Assembly: GCF_024029915.1 (NCBI RefSeq)
Contig: NZ_CP097478.1
Span: 1,054,001-1,118,000, forward strand
Length of the DNA stretch: 64,000 nt
Source: Fructilactobacillus ixorae
Lineage (GTDB): Bacteria; Bacillota; Bacilli; Lactobacillales; Lactobacillaceae
Reading direction: 5' to 3'
Below the pieces are notes generated by a model. The model was not told where the DNA came from. It saw only the letters and a program-made list of their open reading frames with translations, and did not search any database. Of this stretch, positions 51,969 through 62,036 are shown piece by piece. The translations under genes were made by a program, and so were the position numbers. Within the stretch, counting starts at the first letter, position 1. Each line of letters begins with the position of its first letter.

Positions 51969-52556
51969 ATGCAAAAACCAGATCCAGAATCAAGGTACCA
52001 ACGCTATAACTTTGGCAACCAAGCAACTGACCAACCCCAGCCCAAGCAACCCCTGATTTGGCCGTGGATTCTCATGCTCGTGGTCGTCGTCTTGGTTCTC
52101 GCGTTTGGTCTGCGGTATGCGATTAGTAAGACCAACAAGTCGCAAGCAACGCAACCCCGCACGCACCAAACCATGCGGTCAAAACCCAAGACTAACGCCA
52201 CGACCCGGCCGGCGCAATCAGACACCAGCAAGACCCAGCCAGAGCAAAACCGCGGGAATCCCGAGGCGACCCAAGCCACAACTGATGCTGATGATAACCA
52301 GTCCGCGCCAGCAACCGAACCAGAAACTACATCAGCAACGAAGGCGACGGCGAAGACCACGGATGATGATGACACCATCTCAACTAGTCACGAATCAGCC
52401 TCCAACGATTTTAGTCAACCGCGGACGTTTAGTTCGGTGGAAGATGCCAAAAACTGGGCTAAAGCCACCCAATCACAGTGGTTAGCCGCTGGTTACAATA
52501 ACTATACCGTAACGCAAAACGGGCAAAATTTTTACGTGTTAGTCTTTACTAAATAA
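51969..52556 (+). CDS. Single-span protein with Thr/Gln-rich linker and small C-terminal domain
   Basis: 195 residues: cytoplasmic start, one span (about 30-52), a low-complexity T/Q/K/D linker of about 90 residues, and a C-terminal part (SSVEDAKNWAKATQSQWLAAGYNNYTV) resembling a small SPOR/extracellular domain. The ATG at 51969 has GGAGGGAGGA upstream. Function unknown. Confidence 0.75.
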   Translation: MQKPDPESRYQRYNFGNQATDQPQPKQPLIWPWILMLVVVVLVLAFGLRYAISKTNKSQATQPRTHQTMRSKPKTNATTRPAQSDTSKTQPEQNRGNPEATQATTDADDNQSAPATEPETTSATKATAKTTDDDDTISTSHESASNDFSQPRTFSSVEDAKNWAKATQSQWLAAGYNNYTVTQNGQNFYVLVFTK

Positions 52557-52584
52557 GCAGTGCCGTAGCACTGCTTATTTTTTT
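52554..52584 (+). terminator. Terminator overlapping a stop codon
   Basis: TAAGCAGTGC-CGTA-GCACTGCTTA plus seven T; the first three bases are the stop codon of the preceding gene. Confidence 0.9.
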
Positions 52585-52633
52585 CATTTCACGCCAATTA
52601 AGTTATAATAAAATAAAAAGGAGGCGTTTCGAG

Positions 52634-53143
52634 ATGAAAATTAACGTTCCTCTCCAAGCTGGATTCTTACCGGATCGTTACACCAAACACGCTGACGCAG
52701 CGAATAAAGTTGGCACATATCCGGTGGTTTCTTTTCCAATCGAATTTCAGGAGGTTCCGAGTGAAGCAGCTTCCTTAGCGGTCACACTCCTGGATCCCGA
52801 TTCGATACCGGTCTGTGGCTTTGAGTACATCCACTGGGTGGTCGCCAATCTAGATCCCCAGTTGACCGAGTTGCCAGCCGATGCAAGTCAATCTGGAGCC
52901 GTGGCAATGACGTACGGTAACAACAGTTTAGCCGGGGGACTCTTACACGTTACCGACCAGCAACTGAACCGGCACTACCTCGGGCCGACCCCACCAGATC
53001 AACCCCACCACTATCGGTTAACCGTCTACGCGCTCGACCAAAAGTTAGCGTTACCAGACGGTTTCTGGCTCAACCAATTAGAAAGTAAGCTGCCTGGTCA
53101 TGTCCTTGCTACCGCAACGGCCATCCTACCAGTAAAGAACTAG
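52634..53143 (+). CDS. PEBP/YbhB-family protein
   Basis: 169 residues of the phosphatidylethanolamine-binding protein family: DPDSIP, YIHWVVANL and LGPTPPDQPHHYRLTVYALD carry the anion-pocket residues. Function in bacteria is unclear. AGGAGGC precedes the ATG, and UspA follows 11 bp later. Confidence 0.88.
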   Translation: MKINVPLQAGFLPDRYTKHADAANKVGTYPVVSFPIEFQEVPSEAASLAVTLLDPDSIPVCGFEYIHWVVANLDPQLTELPADASQSGAVAMTYGNNSLAGGLLHVTDQQLNRHYLGPTPPDQPHHYRLTVYALDQKLALPDGFWLNQLESKLPGHVLATATAILPVKN

Positions 53144-53154
53144 GGGGAATCATC

Positions 53155-53622
53155 ATGTACAATGAATATAAACACATTTTAGTTCCAGTGGATGGCTCGA
53201 AGTTAGCCGAAGCCGCCCTCTTCAAAGCCGCGGAGGTCGCAATTCGGAACGAAGCCCGGTTAGATGTCTTAAACGTTTTAAACACCACTAGTTTCGGCTT
53301 TTCGTACGGGGTCGTTGATGGTGATGCCATTACCGACATGGTGAACGACGAACTCGACTACCTCAAAAAACTGATTCAACGGGTGAAAAAAGCCACGGGT
53401 ATCGAAGACATCCACATGCACCTGCGATTTGGAAGCCCACGAAACGTGATTACCTATGATTTTCCCCACGATTATCAAGTGGACCTGATCATGATGGGGG
53501 CAACCGGCAAGAACGCGGTTTCACGCCTCCTCGTTGGTTCCGTAACGAGTTTTGTTAATACCCACGCTCGTTGTGACGTCGCGGTCGTCCGGACGGGCAT
53601 GGATAACCAAACTGCTGAATAA
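53155..53622 (+). CDS. Universal stress protein (UspA family)
   Basis: 155 residues with the ATP-binding G-2x-G-9x-G motif (MGATGKNAVSRLLVGSVT). Start VPVDGSKLAEAAL is typical. Probably cotranscribed with the PEBP gene. Confidence 0.9.
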   Translation: MYNEYKHILVPVDGSKLAEAALFKAAEVAIRNEARLDVLNVLNTTSFGFSYGVVDGDAITDMVNDELDYLKKLIQRVKKATGIEDIHMHLRFGSPRNVITYDFPHDYQVDLIMMGATGKNAVSRLLVGSVTSFVNTHARCDVAVVRTGMDNQTAE

Positions 53623-53643
53623 ATCGCGTTAACCCTGTAATTT

Positions 53644-53674
53644 GCTTACTGGAAATTTTCAGTAAGCTTTTTTT
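53644..53674 (+). terminator. Terminator of the PEBP-usp unit
   Basis: GCTTACTG-8 nt-CAGTAAGC followed by seven T. Confidence 0.88.
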
Positions 53675-53702
53675 CTGACCACCACCGAAAGGAGCTCGGA
53701 GC

Positions 53703-54356
53703 ATGGAGCTTGCCCAACGTTTAAAAGCAGCCCGCACCCAACAACACCTGACCCAGCAGGAGGTCGCCGCCCACATGCACGTTTCCAGAAAAACCGTGTC
53801 TAGTTGGGAAACCGGCCGCAGTACGGCTAACTTAGACGTGCTCCGCGAGCTCGCAGACCTGTATCAGGTCGACTTGCCCACGCTCCTGGGTGAACCGGCT
53901 CCCAGTCATCCGGCCACGCCCCGGCGCTACCGGGACCGATTCATTCGGTATAAACGCTGGGGGTATTTCAGTAAGTACGCCTACTTTGGCACCGTGGGCT
54001 TTACCATGCTGGGCCTACTATTATTAGTGCTTCCGTATCGGGGAACGAGCCTGTTGCTGGTACCTCCTCTCGTGTTGACCCTCGGGATCATCATTCTATA
54101 CGAGCAAAACTGGTGGACGATTACAACCAACCGCCCCCTGCTGTGGAAATTAGGGGTGGTGACGCCCGTCCTGTTTGTCACTTTGTATCTAACCGGCTAC
54201 TTATTGAACCAATACGTCTACCACGCGCCGGCGTTTATGCATAACCCTGCCAACTGGTGGGGCTTACTCCTGCTGGCCGGAACCGTCACCGCGGGCGCAT
54301 TGATGACGATCATCTTCCCGCTCAAACGCCTCACCGTGCGGCGTTCATCCCGGTAA
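53703..54356 (+). CDS. XRE-type DNA-binding protein with membrane domain
   Basis: 217 residues. Helix-turn-helix at about 5-60 (LTQQEVAAHMHVSRKTVSSWE), then four spans. Such proteins may sense membrane state and regulate locally. The target is unknown; asnB lies 130 bp downstream. GAAAGGAGC precedes the ATG. Confidence 0.85.
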   Translation: MELAQRLKAARTQQHLTQQEVAAHMHVSRKTVSSWETGRSTANLDVLRELADLYQVDLPTLLGEPAPSHPATPRRYRDRFIRYKRWGYFSKYAYFGTVGFTMLGLLLLVLPYRGTSLLLVPPLVLTLGIIILYEQNWWTITTNRPLLWKLGVVTPVLFVTLYLTGYLLNQYVYHAPAFMHNPANWWGLLLLAGTVTAGALMTIIFPLKRLTVRRSSR

Positions 54357-54486
54357 CTGCTGATGTAACCGGGGATGTAACCGTTAATTAGACAAATGGA
54401 ACAGAGATTTCACTGGAAAAATAATTTAAATTACATACAATTAATACTAGCGTTTTTAATTTATCAGAAAAAAGGAGAAGCTTACT

Positions 54487-56388
54487 ATGTGTGGATTTTG
54501 TGGTTACATTAACCAAGCGGGGATTCCCAAAGAAGCCATCGAAAACATGGCCAATAAAATTAAACACCGGGGACCCGATGACAGTGGTTACTTCCAAAAC
54601 GAAGATGTCTCACTCGGCTTTCGGCGCCTCTCCATCATTGACTTGGCCCACGGTGCCCAACCAATGTATGGTGACAACCAATCGCTGGCATTAACCTTTA
54701 ATGGTGAAATTTACAACTACCAAGAATTACAAAAAGAACTAATTAATGAGGGTCAGACTTTCCAAACTGATTGTGACTCAGAAGTTTTGATCCGGGGCTA
54801 CGAAGCCTGGGGTCCCAAGAAGTTACTCAGTAAGTTACGGGGCATGTTTGCGTTCGTCATTTATGACCAAACCAAGCACCAGGTATTTGGAGCCCGAGAC
54901 CACTTCGGGATTAAACCCCTTTACTACTACGATGACGGCACCAACTTTATGTGGGGGTCTGAAATTAAAGCCTTTTTGGGTAATCCCAACTTTAAGAAAG
55001 AACTCAATGAAGACCTCCTCGCTGTTCACCTGAGTTTTGAATTTATTCCCTCGAAGGAAACCATGTTCAAACACGTTTACAAGGTGATGCCCGGTCAATA
55101 CTTTGTGTACAAAGACGGTGCGGTAACGACCGATACTTACTACAAGTACAATTACGATCACATTGACAATCACCAAACCATTGCTGAAGATGCACAACAA
55201 ATTGAAAAATTGGTTGACGACTCCGTGAAAGCCCACATGATTGCAGATGTGCCCGTTGGTAGTTTCCTTTCCAGTGGGGTGGATTCCAGTTACGTGTTCA
55301 ACGAAGCTGCGAAGTTACAACCAATTCACTCCTACTCGTTAGGATTTAACGACTCGAAGTTCAGTGAATTAGCTTGGTCCACGAAGTTCGCGAAGGAAAT
55401 CAAGCAGGAAAATACGCCGATTACCATGACCGGTGACGATTACTTCGACTTCTTACCAACCATGATGTACTACATGGATGAACCGCTTTCCAATCCTTCG
55501 GCTCCCCAACTATTCTTCTTATCCCGTGGCGCTAGAAAGGACGTTCCGGTTACCCTCTCTGGGGAAGGAGCCGACGAATTCTTCGGGGGCTACAACACCT
55601 ACCTCGAAGCCTTCACGTTCGAACGTTACCAAAAGTGGGTCCCACAATTTCTTCGGAGCATGCTCGGCCACGTTGCTGCTAAGTTCCCACGCTTCCACGG
55701 TCGGCGGTTCTTAATCCGGGGGGCGGAACCACTGTGGCGCCGTTACTACCGGGTGAACTACGTCTTTGACGAAGTTGATCGGGCCAAGGTCTTAAAGAAC
55801 CCGGCCCTCAACCGGGATACGGCCGAATACTCAAAGCACATCTTCGATGAAGTGGCTGGTCACGATGAGGTGACGCAGGAACAATACTTCGATATCAACA
55901 CCTGGTTACCGTTCGATATCCTGCAAAAGGCCGATCGGATGAGCATGGCCAATAGTTTGGAAGTGCGGACGCCGTTAGTTGATAAGGTCGTAGCTAACTT
56001 TGCGGCGACGATGCCAACGAAGACCCGGATTACGTTCAAGGATGGCAAACCGGTTACTAAGGCTTCCTTCCGGAAAGCCGCTGCCTCCCAAGTTCCCGAA
56101 GTGGTGGCCGATAAAGAAAAGCTCGGGTTCCCATCCCCAATCGCCCAATGGATCAACGATCCCAAGTACCATGGTCGGATTGTGGAAGCCTTCCACTCAG
56201 ACATTGCCCAACGCTTCTTTAACGTGGACCAGTTAGACTACATTTTGGAACAACATGCGCACGGTAAATCCAGCATGCAAAAGATCTTTACGATCTACAC
56301 GTTCATTCTGTGGTACGGGGTTTACTTCCCAGAAAACACCAACATGCACTACGATCAAAAAGTGGTTTTAACGCCGAATGATCGGTAA
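54487..56388 (+). CDS. asnB: Asparagine synthetase (glutamine-hydrolysing)
   Basis: 633 residues. Cys2 of MCGFCGYI is the glutaminase nucleophile; the synthetase PP-loop is SSGVDSSYV. It forms asparagine from aspartate, glutamine and ATP. AAAAGGAG precedes the ATG. The 130-bp upstream interval is AT-rich with no clear riboswitch; TACAAT (near 54446) could be a -10. Confidence 0.95.
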   Translation: MCGFCGYINQAGIPKEAIENMANKIKHRGPDDSGYFQNEDVSLGFRRLSIIDLAHGAQPMYGDNQSLALTFNGEIYNYQELQKELINEGQTFQTDCDSEVLIRGYEAWGPKKLLSKLRGMFAFVIYDQTKHQVFGARDHFGIKPLYYYDDGTNFMWGSEIKAFLGNPNFKKELNEDLLAVHLSFEFIPSKETMFKHVYKVMPGQYFVYKDGAVTTDTYYKYNYDHIDNHQTIAEDAQQIEKLVDDSVKAHMIADVPVGSFLSSGVDSSYVFNEAAKLQPIHSYSLGFNDSKFSELAWSTKFAKEIKQENTPITMTGDDYFDFLPTMMYYMDEPLSNPSAPQLFFLSRGARKDVPVTLSGEGADEFFGGYNTYLEAFTFERYQKWVPQFLRSMLGHVAAKFPRFHGRRFLIRGAEPLWRRYYRVNYVFDEVDRAKVLKNPALNRDTAEYSKHIFDEVAGHDEVTQEQYFDINTWLPFDILQKADRMSMANSLEVRTPLVDKVVANFAATMPTKTRITFKDGKPVTKASFRKAAASQVPEVVADKEKLGFPSPIAQWINDPKYHGRIVEAFHSDIAQRFFNVDQLDYILEQHAHGKSSMQKIFTIYTFILWYGVYFPENTNMHYDQKVVLTPNDR

Positions 56389-56404
56389 TTAAATAGATTA
56401 AAGG

Positions 56405-56435
56405 AAAAGGCAGATGCGAGTGCATCTGCCTTTTT
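56405..56435 (+). terminator. Terminator of asnB
   Basis: AAAAGGCAGATGC...GCATCTGCCTTTTT hairpin. The following 140 bp to the next gene are AT-rich with no ORF or clear element seen. Confidence 0.9.
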
Positions 56436-56576
56436 CTATCCAATTTTGCTCTTGGGATACAATTAGCCAAAAATAATACTTTTCCATTTAAGATTGGCAA
56501 AACGAAAACATCCGATAGTCAAGATATTATAATATTAGTTAATCTATTAATTAATATTAAAAAGTTCTTGTATCTA

Positions 56577-56948
56577 CTATTTCATTCCCTTAACCGCCGC
56601 ATCCACATAGCCCAGGAAGAAGAGAAACTGCGCATCATCTAAAGCCGGTGTTACTTCCACGCTCTTGACCGTCAGTTGCGCCTGGTCCTGCGTTGTTGCT
56701 CCGGTTTCAGCGCTGAGCTTAATCTCTAACTGCAAGGTCGCTGGCAAAGCAGCCAGTTGGACGGCTTCTGATTCCTGCACAATCTTAGAAAACTGGTCAT
56801 CCCCCAGTTCGTCCAAGATTTTCCGAATTTGTTGGGTAATAAATTGTTGCCAAAAGTTGCCAAATTCTTGTTGCCCTGCAGCTGTATCCAGTTTGAACGG
56901 AGCTTGAATATCTAAGCGACCATCGTTGAGGGTAATTGAAATTTCCAT
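56577..56948 (-). CDS. Small acidic protein of unknown function
   Basis: 123 residues, soluble, with a mixed beta/alpha pattern (MEISITLNDGRLDIQAP). Family not recognised. The ATG at 56948 has AAAGGAG 7 nt upstream; the 18-codon longer frame has no site. It stands alone on the minus strand. Confidence 0.7.
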   Translation of the reverse strand: MEISITLNDGRLDIQAPFKLDTAAGQQEFGNFWQQFITQQIRKILDELGDDQFSKIVQESEAVQLAALPATLQLEIKLSAETGATTQDQAQLTVKSVEVTPALDDAQFLFFLGYVDAAVKGMK

Positions 56949-57071
56949 TGTGCTACTCCTTTGTCTGCCTAATTTACCCTCATTATAGCGAAGGCTAGCC
57001 AAAAACCCAATTAATTCCCCTAATGATTCATTTATATTATGATATTAAGTAAATAATTGGAGGTCATTATC

Positions 57072-58322
57072 ATGGAAAATTCCCTACAACATCAACTACT
57101 CGACCGCTTTTTGGGCTACGTGAAGCAAAATACCCGTTCCAATCCAGATTCAACGACGGTGCCATCCGATGCCAAGGAGGTTGAATTTCTACAACAACTA
57201 GCTGCTGAACTCAAGCGCATCGGTCTCAGCAACGTGCGCACCAATCAGGCAACTGGTTACGTCTTCGCTGACCTACCAGCCACAGACGATACTCCCCGTC
57301 CGGTCGTGGGCTTCATCTCCCACGTTGATACGGCGGACTTTAACTCCGTCAACATTCAACCACAAGTGGTCGAAGATTACGACGGCCACCGTGTGATTGA
57401 TCTAGACCAGAACGGAAAATACCAACTAGATCCAGCCGTCTTTCCCAGTTTAAAGAAGTATCAAGGTGACACCTTAGTTACCACTAACGGGGAAACCTTG
57501 TTGGGCGCGGACGATAAGGCCGGGGTGGCCGAAATTATGACCGCCATGCAATACCTGGTGAACCACCCGGAAATCAAGCACGGCAAAATCGTGGTTGCCT
57601 TTGGTCCCGATGAAGAAATCGGCACTGGTGCCGACCACTTCGATGTTCAGGACTTTGGGGCTGACTATGCCTACACCGTTGATGGCGGACCACTCGGAGA
57701 TTTGGAATACGAAACCTTCAACGCGGCCGCTGCCACGGTCACTTTCCACGGTACCAACGTTCATCCTGGCGATGCCAAGGACGTGATGGTGAACGCCTCC
57801 CAACTCGCGATTGAGTTTCATAACCAGTTACCCGCCACGGATCGTCCCGAAAATACCGATGGGCGCGACGGCTTCTTCTTTCTGGTGGAAATGACCGGAA
57901 CTTGTGATGAGGCCAAGCTGGACTACATCATCCGGGACTTTGACAAGAACAACTTTGAGAACCGGAAAGCCTTACTGGAAAAGATTACCCACCAACTGAA
58001 TAACAAATACGGAGCCAACCGCGTCGATCTTGACATGCAAGACCAGTACTACAACATGGGCGAAATTCTGGAAAAGGACCTGACCCCGGTTAACCTCGTC
58101 AAGGATGCGATGCATCGACTGGACATCGAACCAAACGTCTTCCCAGTTCGGGGCGGGACCGACGGATCCAAGATTTCCTTCTTAGGGATTCCAACGCCCA
58201 ACATCTTTGCCGGTCCGGAAAACATGCACGGGCGCTTTGAATACGTTTCCCTCCAAACGATGGGAAAGGCCGTGGACTTAATCGTGCAAATCAGCGAAGA
58301 CGTTCCCACTAAGACTAAGTAA
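57072..58322 (+). CDS. pepT: Peptidase T (tripeptidase)
   Basis: 416 residues, M20 family. Zinc ligands lie in SHVDTAD, GADDKAG and [14 protein letters not shown]. It releases the N-terminal residue of tripeptides. The ATG at 57072 has GGAGG 8 nt upstream. It overlaps ogt by one base. Confidence 0.95.
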   Translation: MENSLQHQLLDRFLGYVKQNTRSNPDSTTVPSDAKEVEFLQQLAAELKRIGLSNVRTNQATGYVFADLPATDDTPRPVVGFISHVDTADFNSVNIQPQVVEDYDGHRVIDLDQNGKYQLDPAVFPSLKKYQGDTLVTTNGETLLGADDKAGVAEIMTAMQYLVNHPEIKHGKIVVAFGPDEEIGTGADHFDVQDFGADYAYTVDGGPLGDLEYETFNAAAATVTFHGTNVHPGDAKDVMVNASQLAIEFHNQLPATDRPENTDGRDGFFFLVEMTGTCDEAKLDYIIRDFDKNNFENRKALLEKITHQLNNKYGANRVDLDMQDQYYNMGEILEKDLTPVNLVKDAMHRLDIEPNVFPVRGGTDGSKISFLGIPTPNIFAGPENMHGRFEYVSLQTMGKAVDLIVQISEDVPTKTK

Positions 58323-58804
58323 TGCTAGTTCAACAAACATACCACTCGCCCTTGGGGGCAATCACGTTAGCGAGTACTAAAAATGCGTTAGTTGGCCTTT
58401 GGTTCCAGGACCAACGCTACTACGGCGCACACTACCAGCTCAACCAAATTCCTAGTCGGCTGACCAAACCAATCCGACTAGCGGAAAATTGGCTCAATCA
58501 GTACTTTGCGGGTCAGAATCCCAATCCTGGCGTAGTCCCCTTCCAACTTGAGGTTACTCCCTTTCAAAAACGGGTGCTCACCGCCCTACAACAAGTTCCC
58601 TATGGGACCACGACCACTTATGGTGACCTCGCGATGGTGGTTTCAACCCCAGCAGCCCGAGCGGTGGGAAATGCAATCGGTCACAATCCGATTAGCCTGT
58701 TAATCCCTTGCCACCGGGTTCTCGGCAAACACGGTCAACTCACTGGTTACACGGGGGGCTTGGAACGTAAACGAGCCCTATTACAACAAGAACAACGATT
58801 CTAA
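58322..58804 (+). CDS. ogt: Methylated-DNA--protein-cysteine methyltransferase
   Basis: 160 residues. Active site IPCHRVLGKHGQLTGYTGGL carries the acceptor Cys. It removes alkyl groups from O6-guanine. The start overlaps the pepT stop (TAATG), so translation is coupled. Confidence 0.93.
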   Translation: MLVQQTYHSPLGAITLASTKNALVGLWFQDQRYYGAHYQLNQIPSRLTKPIRLAENWLNQYFAGQNPNPGVVPFQLEVTPFQKRVLTALQQVPYGTTTTYGDLAMVVSTPAARAVGNAIGHNPISLLIPCHRVLGKHGQLTGYTGGLERKRALLQQEQRF

Positions 58805-58864
58805 CGAGAGGCGGTTAAGTAGCAACCTTAATCGGGTTATGTTCCGCTTGTTCCAATCCCAACT

Positions 58865-58906
58865 AAAAAACTCCCCTAATTGCACCTGCACTTAGGGGAG
58901 TTTTTT
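58865..58906. terminator. Convergent terminator
   Basis: AAAAAACTCCCCTAA...TTAGGGGAGTTTTTT between ogt and the ABC exporter. Confidence 0.93.
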
Positions 58907-58923
58907 CTTTACGTTTTAACAAT

Positions 58924-60660
58924 TTATTCTTTAAACTGAATCTTCACGTACTCACGGTACTTTGGCAACGTTTCCAACAACTGCTCATGTGTTCCGTGGC
59001 CACTAACTTGCCCATTATCAATAAAGTAAATTTCATCGGCGTCCACGATCGTACTCAACCGGTGCGCAATAATCAAAGTGGTACGCCCCTGCATCAACTG
59101 TTGCAAGGCTTTTTGAATCATCGCCTCGGACTCCGAATCCAAGCTCGCCGTGGCTTCGTCCAGCATCAACAGCTCGGGATCTCGCAGAAAGGCCCGGGCA
59201 ATCGCTAACCGTTGCCGTTGTCCCCCACTAACTTTAATCCCCCGTTCTCCGACTTCGGTATCCAACTGCTGGTCCATCGATCGGACAAAGCCGTCCGCGT
59301 AGGCCAACTTCAAAACGTGCCAAAGTTCGGCATCGGAATACTCCTCGTCTAGTCCGTAGGTTAAGTTATGGCGAATCGTACCGGCGACAATCGCTGAATC
59401 CTGACTCACAAACCCAATTGCCCGGCGCCAAGCCGCGAGGTCCAACTGGTTAATGTCCTGATCCCCAATCGTAATCTGTCCCGCCGTGGGTTGGTAGTAG
59501 CGTTCAATCAGGTTCAAAATCGTGGTCTTTCCACTTCCAGAGGGTCCAACAAAGGCGACCGTGGTGTTGGGTTGGGCAACCACATTGACGTCCTCTAAGA
59601 CGGGCTGTCCATCTCCATAGGCAAAATCTACGTGTTGCAAAGCTAACGGTTGGTTTTCAAGCTCTGGCTGGGTCGTCTGTTCAAAGACTTCCTCTGGTTC
59701 CCGCAAAATCGCTTGGAGGTGTTCAGTCGCCCCGCTCGCTTTCGCTAGCCGAACCGAGAACTGTCCTAAGATTGAAACGGGCGAGATCACTTGAAAGAGG
59801 TACATTAAGAAGGCAAACATGGTCCCCATCGTCATCGTTCCGGTAGCAACGCGGTGTGCTCCATAAGCTAAAATACCGACGATTAGGGCCATCATGGTGG
59901 TTCCCATTAAGGGATAGGTAATGGCTTCGTAGATGGCTTCCTTCAAGCCAACTCGGTAGAGTCGGTGAATTAAACTTGCCCCACTCTTCTTTTCGTAGCT
60001 TTCAGCGTTAGAGGCCTTGACCAAACGGATCTCACTCAACGTATCGTCTACCTGACCACTAAAATCAGCTAGGGTCTGTTGTCGTTCCCGCCCTACTTTC
60101 ATCGTCCGGTTCATCAATGGTCGGATCAATACAAAAACGAGGGGCACCGCAATCAGCATGATGACCGTCATCTTCCAGTCCATAATGATCATGAAGAGAA
60201 AGGCGCCCACCAGTTGGAAAATCGACGTCACGGCATTCGGAAACGAGCTTGCTAATAAGTCTTTAATCTGGTCTGAGTCGTTCACGAGTCGGGAAGTCAA
60301 CTGGCCGACCTTCACGTTATCAAAGTAGGGTACTTTGAGATGAATCAATTTATTCCACACCCGACGGCGCAAATCCGCTACCACCCGTTCTCCAAACGAA
60401 CCGAGTAACCCCCCGGAAACAGCATTAATCACGGCACTGCCAATGAACAACGCAATGATCCCGACCAGGAGCCGAACGTCCACGCCGTTTTTAAAATTAT
60501 TAACCAACGTCTGGGCAAACTTTGGTACCACTAATTGACCGAGTGTCGCAATCAACCCCAGTCCGAGTCCCAGCCACAGTTGCCAGTACTTCGGATGTGT
60601 ATCACGCACTAGCTTAATGAAACTCCGGAGTTGAAACTTTTTCGGTGCTTCTTTCTGCAT
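58924..60660 (-). CDS. ABC exporter (multidrug LmrA/BmrA type)
   Basis: 578 residues: six spans (about 20-310) fused to one nucleotide-binding domain with Walker A GPSGSGKTT, signature SGGQRQR and Walker B LLMLDEATASLD. It works as a homodimer, exporting lipids or drugs. A promoter TTGTAT-17-TAAGAT (60698-60726) lies upstream. Confidence 0.9.
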   Translation of the reverse strand: MQKEAPKKFQLRSFIKLVRDTHPKYWQLWLGLGLGLIATLGQLVVPKFAQTLVNNFKNGVDVRLLVGIIALFIGSAVINAVSGGLLGSFGERVVADLRRRVWNKLIHLKVPYFDNVKVGQLTSRLVNDSDQIKDLLASSFPNAVTSIFQLVGAFLFMIIMDWKMTVIMLIAVPLVFVLIRPLMNRTMKVGRERQQTLADFSGQVDDTLSEIRLVKASNAESYEKKSGASLIHRLYRVGLKEAIYEAITYPLMGTTMMALIVGILAYGAHRVATGTMTMGTMFAFLMYLFQVISPVSILGQFSVRLAKASGATEHLQAILREPEEVFEQTTQPELENQPLALQHVDFAYGDGQPVLEDVNVVAQPNTTVAFVGPSGSGKTTILNLIERYYQPTAGQITIGDQDINQLDLAAWRRAIGFVSQDSAIVAGTIRHNLTYGLDEEYSDAELWHVLKLAYADGFVRSMDQQLDTEVGERGIKVSGGQRQRLAIARAFLRDPELLMLDEATASLDSESEAMIQKALQQLMQGRTTLIIAHRLSTIVDADEIYFIDNGQVSGHGTHEQLLETLPKYREYVKIQFKE

Positions 60661-60697
60661 AATAATCCTCCTGCTTCCTAATCATTAGAAATACTTC

Positions 60698-60726
60698 TAT
60701 CTTAGCGGATTGTCGCCAAAATACAA
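60698..60726 (-). promoter_or_regulatory. Promoter of the ABC exporter
   Basis: On the minus strand TTGTAT (60721-60726), 17-bp spacer, TAAGAT (60698-60703), just after the glyA stop. Confidence 0.5.
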
Positions 60727-60731
60727 CTAAT

Positions 60732-61967
60732 TTATCGCGTGGCTGGAAACTGCTGGGTCAAGCGTTGCAATGCTCCTCGGGCCGTCGTTAGTTTGGCTTC
60801 GTCATGAGGATAATTTAAAACTGTTCCGATTAGTTCCGCCACCTCCTGCACCGCTGTTGCCGAAAAATTCCGACTAGTAATCGTCGGAGTTCCAATTCGA
60901 ATTCCTCCCATTGTATTTCCGTTTTCTAAGGGAAGTAACTCCTTATTCGTCGCAATCCCCACCGAATAGAGGAGATCGGCCGCAGCTGCCCCGGTCATCC
61001 CGGTCGCCCGCACGTCAAGGGTCAGCTCGTGGTTGACCGTTCCTCCCGTTACCACCCGGATATTCGGGGTTTCGTGCAAAACGTGCGCCATTAGCTGCGC
61101 ATTTTGTACCACTTGTACAGCGTACTGCCGAAACGCTGGTTGCTGCGCCTCACGGTACGCAATCGCCTTAGCGGCCACAATCTGTTCTAAGGTCCCACTC
61201 TGGGAGCGGGGGAAAACCGCTTGGTCAATTTGGGCCCCATACTGGTGTTTCGCTAAAATCATGCCCCCGCGTGGTCCCCGTAATGTTTTATGGGTCGTCG
61301 AAGTCACTACGTCTGCGACTGAAACCGGACTCGGCAAAACACCCCCTGCAACTAACCCAGCAATGTGGGCCATGTCAACCATCAGGTAAGCACCGACGTC
61401 ATCCGCAATCGCCCGAAAGCGCTCCCAGTCAATTAATTGACTGTACGCGGAAGCTCCTGCAATGATTAGCCGGGGGTGCCATGCGCGGGCCTGCCGTTCA
61501 ATCTGAGCGTAATCCAGGCATTCCGTGGTCGGATCAACTCCGTAGAATTGCGCATCGTACAGTTGCCCCGAAAAGTTATGGGCTTGCCCGTGGGTAAAGT
61601 GGCCACCGGCGTGTTCGCTCATCGCCAAGATCCGATCCCCTGGTTGTAAGAAAGCTGCATACACGGCCTGATTCGCCTGCGTTCCCGAGTGCGGAAAGAC
61701 GTTGGCATATTCCGCTCCAAACAAATCCTGGGCTCGTGTGCGCGCGATTTCATCGATGCGGTCAAGTGCTTCGTTCCCGGGATAAATTCGGGCGCCCGGA
61801 TAGCCCACGGCGTACTTATTGGTTAACACCGAACTTTGCACGGCTCGCACCGCTTGAGAAGCAATGTTTTCTGATGCAATTAGTTCAATCACGTGTTCCT
61901 GCCGCGTGGCCTCGGCCTGAACTGCTTGCCAAAGCTCTGGATCCTGGGCCTGCCAATCATTGTTCAT
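60732..61967 (-). CDS. glyA: Serine hydroxymethyltransferase
   Basis: 411 residues. The PLP lysine lies in STTHKTLRGPRGG; IELIASENIAS and YPGARIYPG are typical. It converts serine and THF to glycine and 5,10-methylene-THF. The ATG at 61967 has GGGAGGA 7 nt upstream. The 17-codon longer frame runs into the terminator of a long leader (61986-62242) that probably controls the gene. Confidence 0.96.
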   Translation of the reverse strand: MNNDWQAQDPELWQAVQAEATRQEHVIELIASENIASQAVRAVQSSVLTNKYAVGYPGARIYPGNEALDRIDEIARTRAQDLFGAEYANVFPHSGTQANQAVYAAFLQPGDRILAMSEHAGGHFTHGQAHNFSGQLYDAQFYGVDPTTECLDYAQIERQARAWHPRLIIAGASAYSQLIDWERFRAIADDVGAYLMVDMAHIAGLVAGGVLPSPVSVADVVTSTTHKTLRGPRGGMILAKHQYGAQIDQAVFPRSQSGTLEQIVAAKAIAYREAQQPAFRQYAVQVVQNAQLMAHVLHETPNIRVVTGGTVNHELTLDVRATGMTGAAAADLLYSVGIATNKELLPLENGNTMGGIRIGTPTITSRNFSATAVQEVAELIGTVLNYPHDEAKLTTARGALQRLTQQFPATR

Positions 61968-61985
61968 CTGCAATTCCTCCCTAAT

Positions 61986-62028
61986 TAAAAACAGACGCCC
62001 CTGTACTGATTCGTACAAGGGCGTCTGT
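61986..62028 (-). terminator. Intrinsic terminator in the glyA leader
   Basis: On the minus strand ACAGACGCCC-x-TTGTAC pairs with GTACA-x-GGGCGTCTGT (62013-62028 with 61991-62006), followed by TTTTT. No minus-strand gene ends upstream of it, so it acts as an attenuator for glyA. Confidence 0.85.
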
Positions 62029-62036
62029 GCACTGTT

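Noticed and set aside
52004..52378. Minus-strand frame opposite the Thr/Gln-rich protein, and a plus-strand frame in another register
   Set aside because: Both arise from low-complexity codons of the real gene and lack start signals.
54362..54383. Direct repeat GATGTAACCG twice with 12-bp period before asnB
   Set aside because: Only two copies, starts just after the XRE gene stop and is far from a clear promoter; too weak to call an operator.
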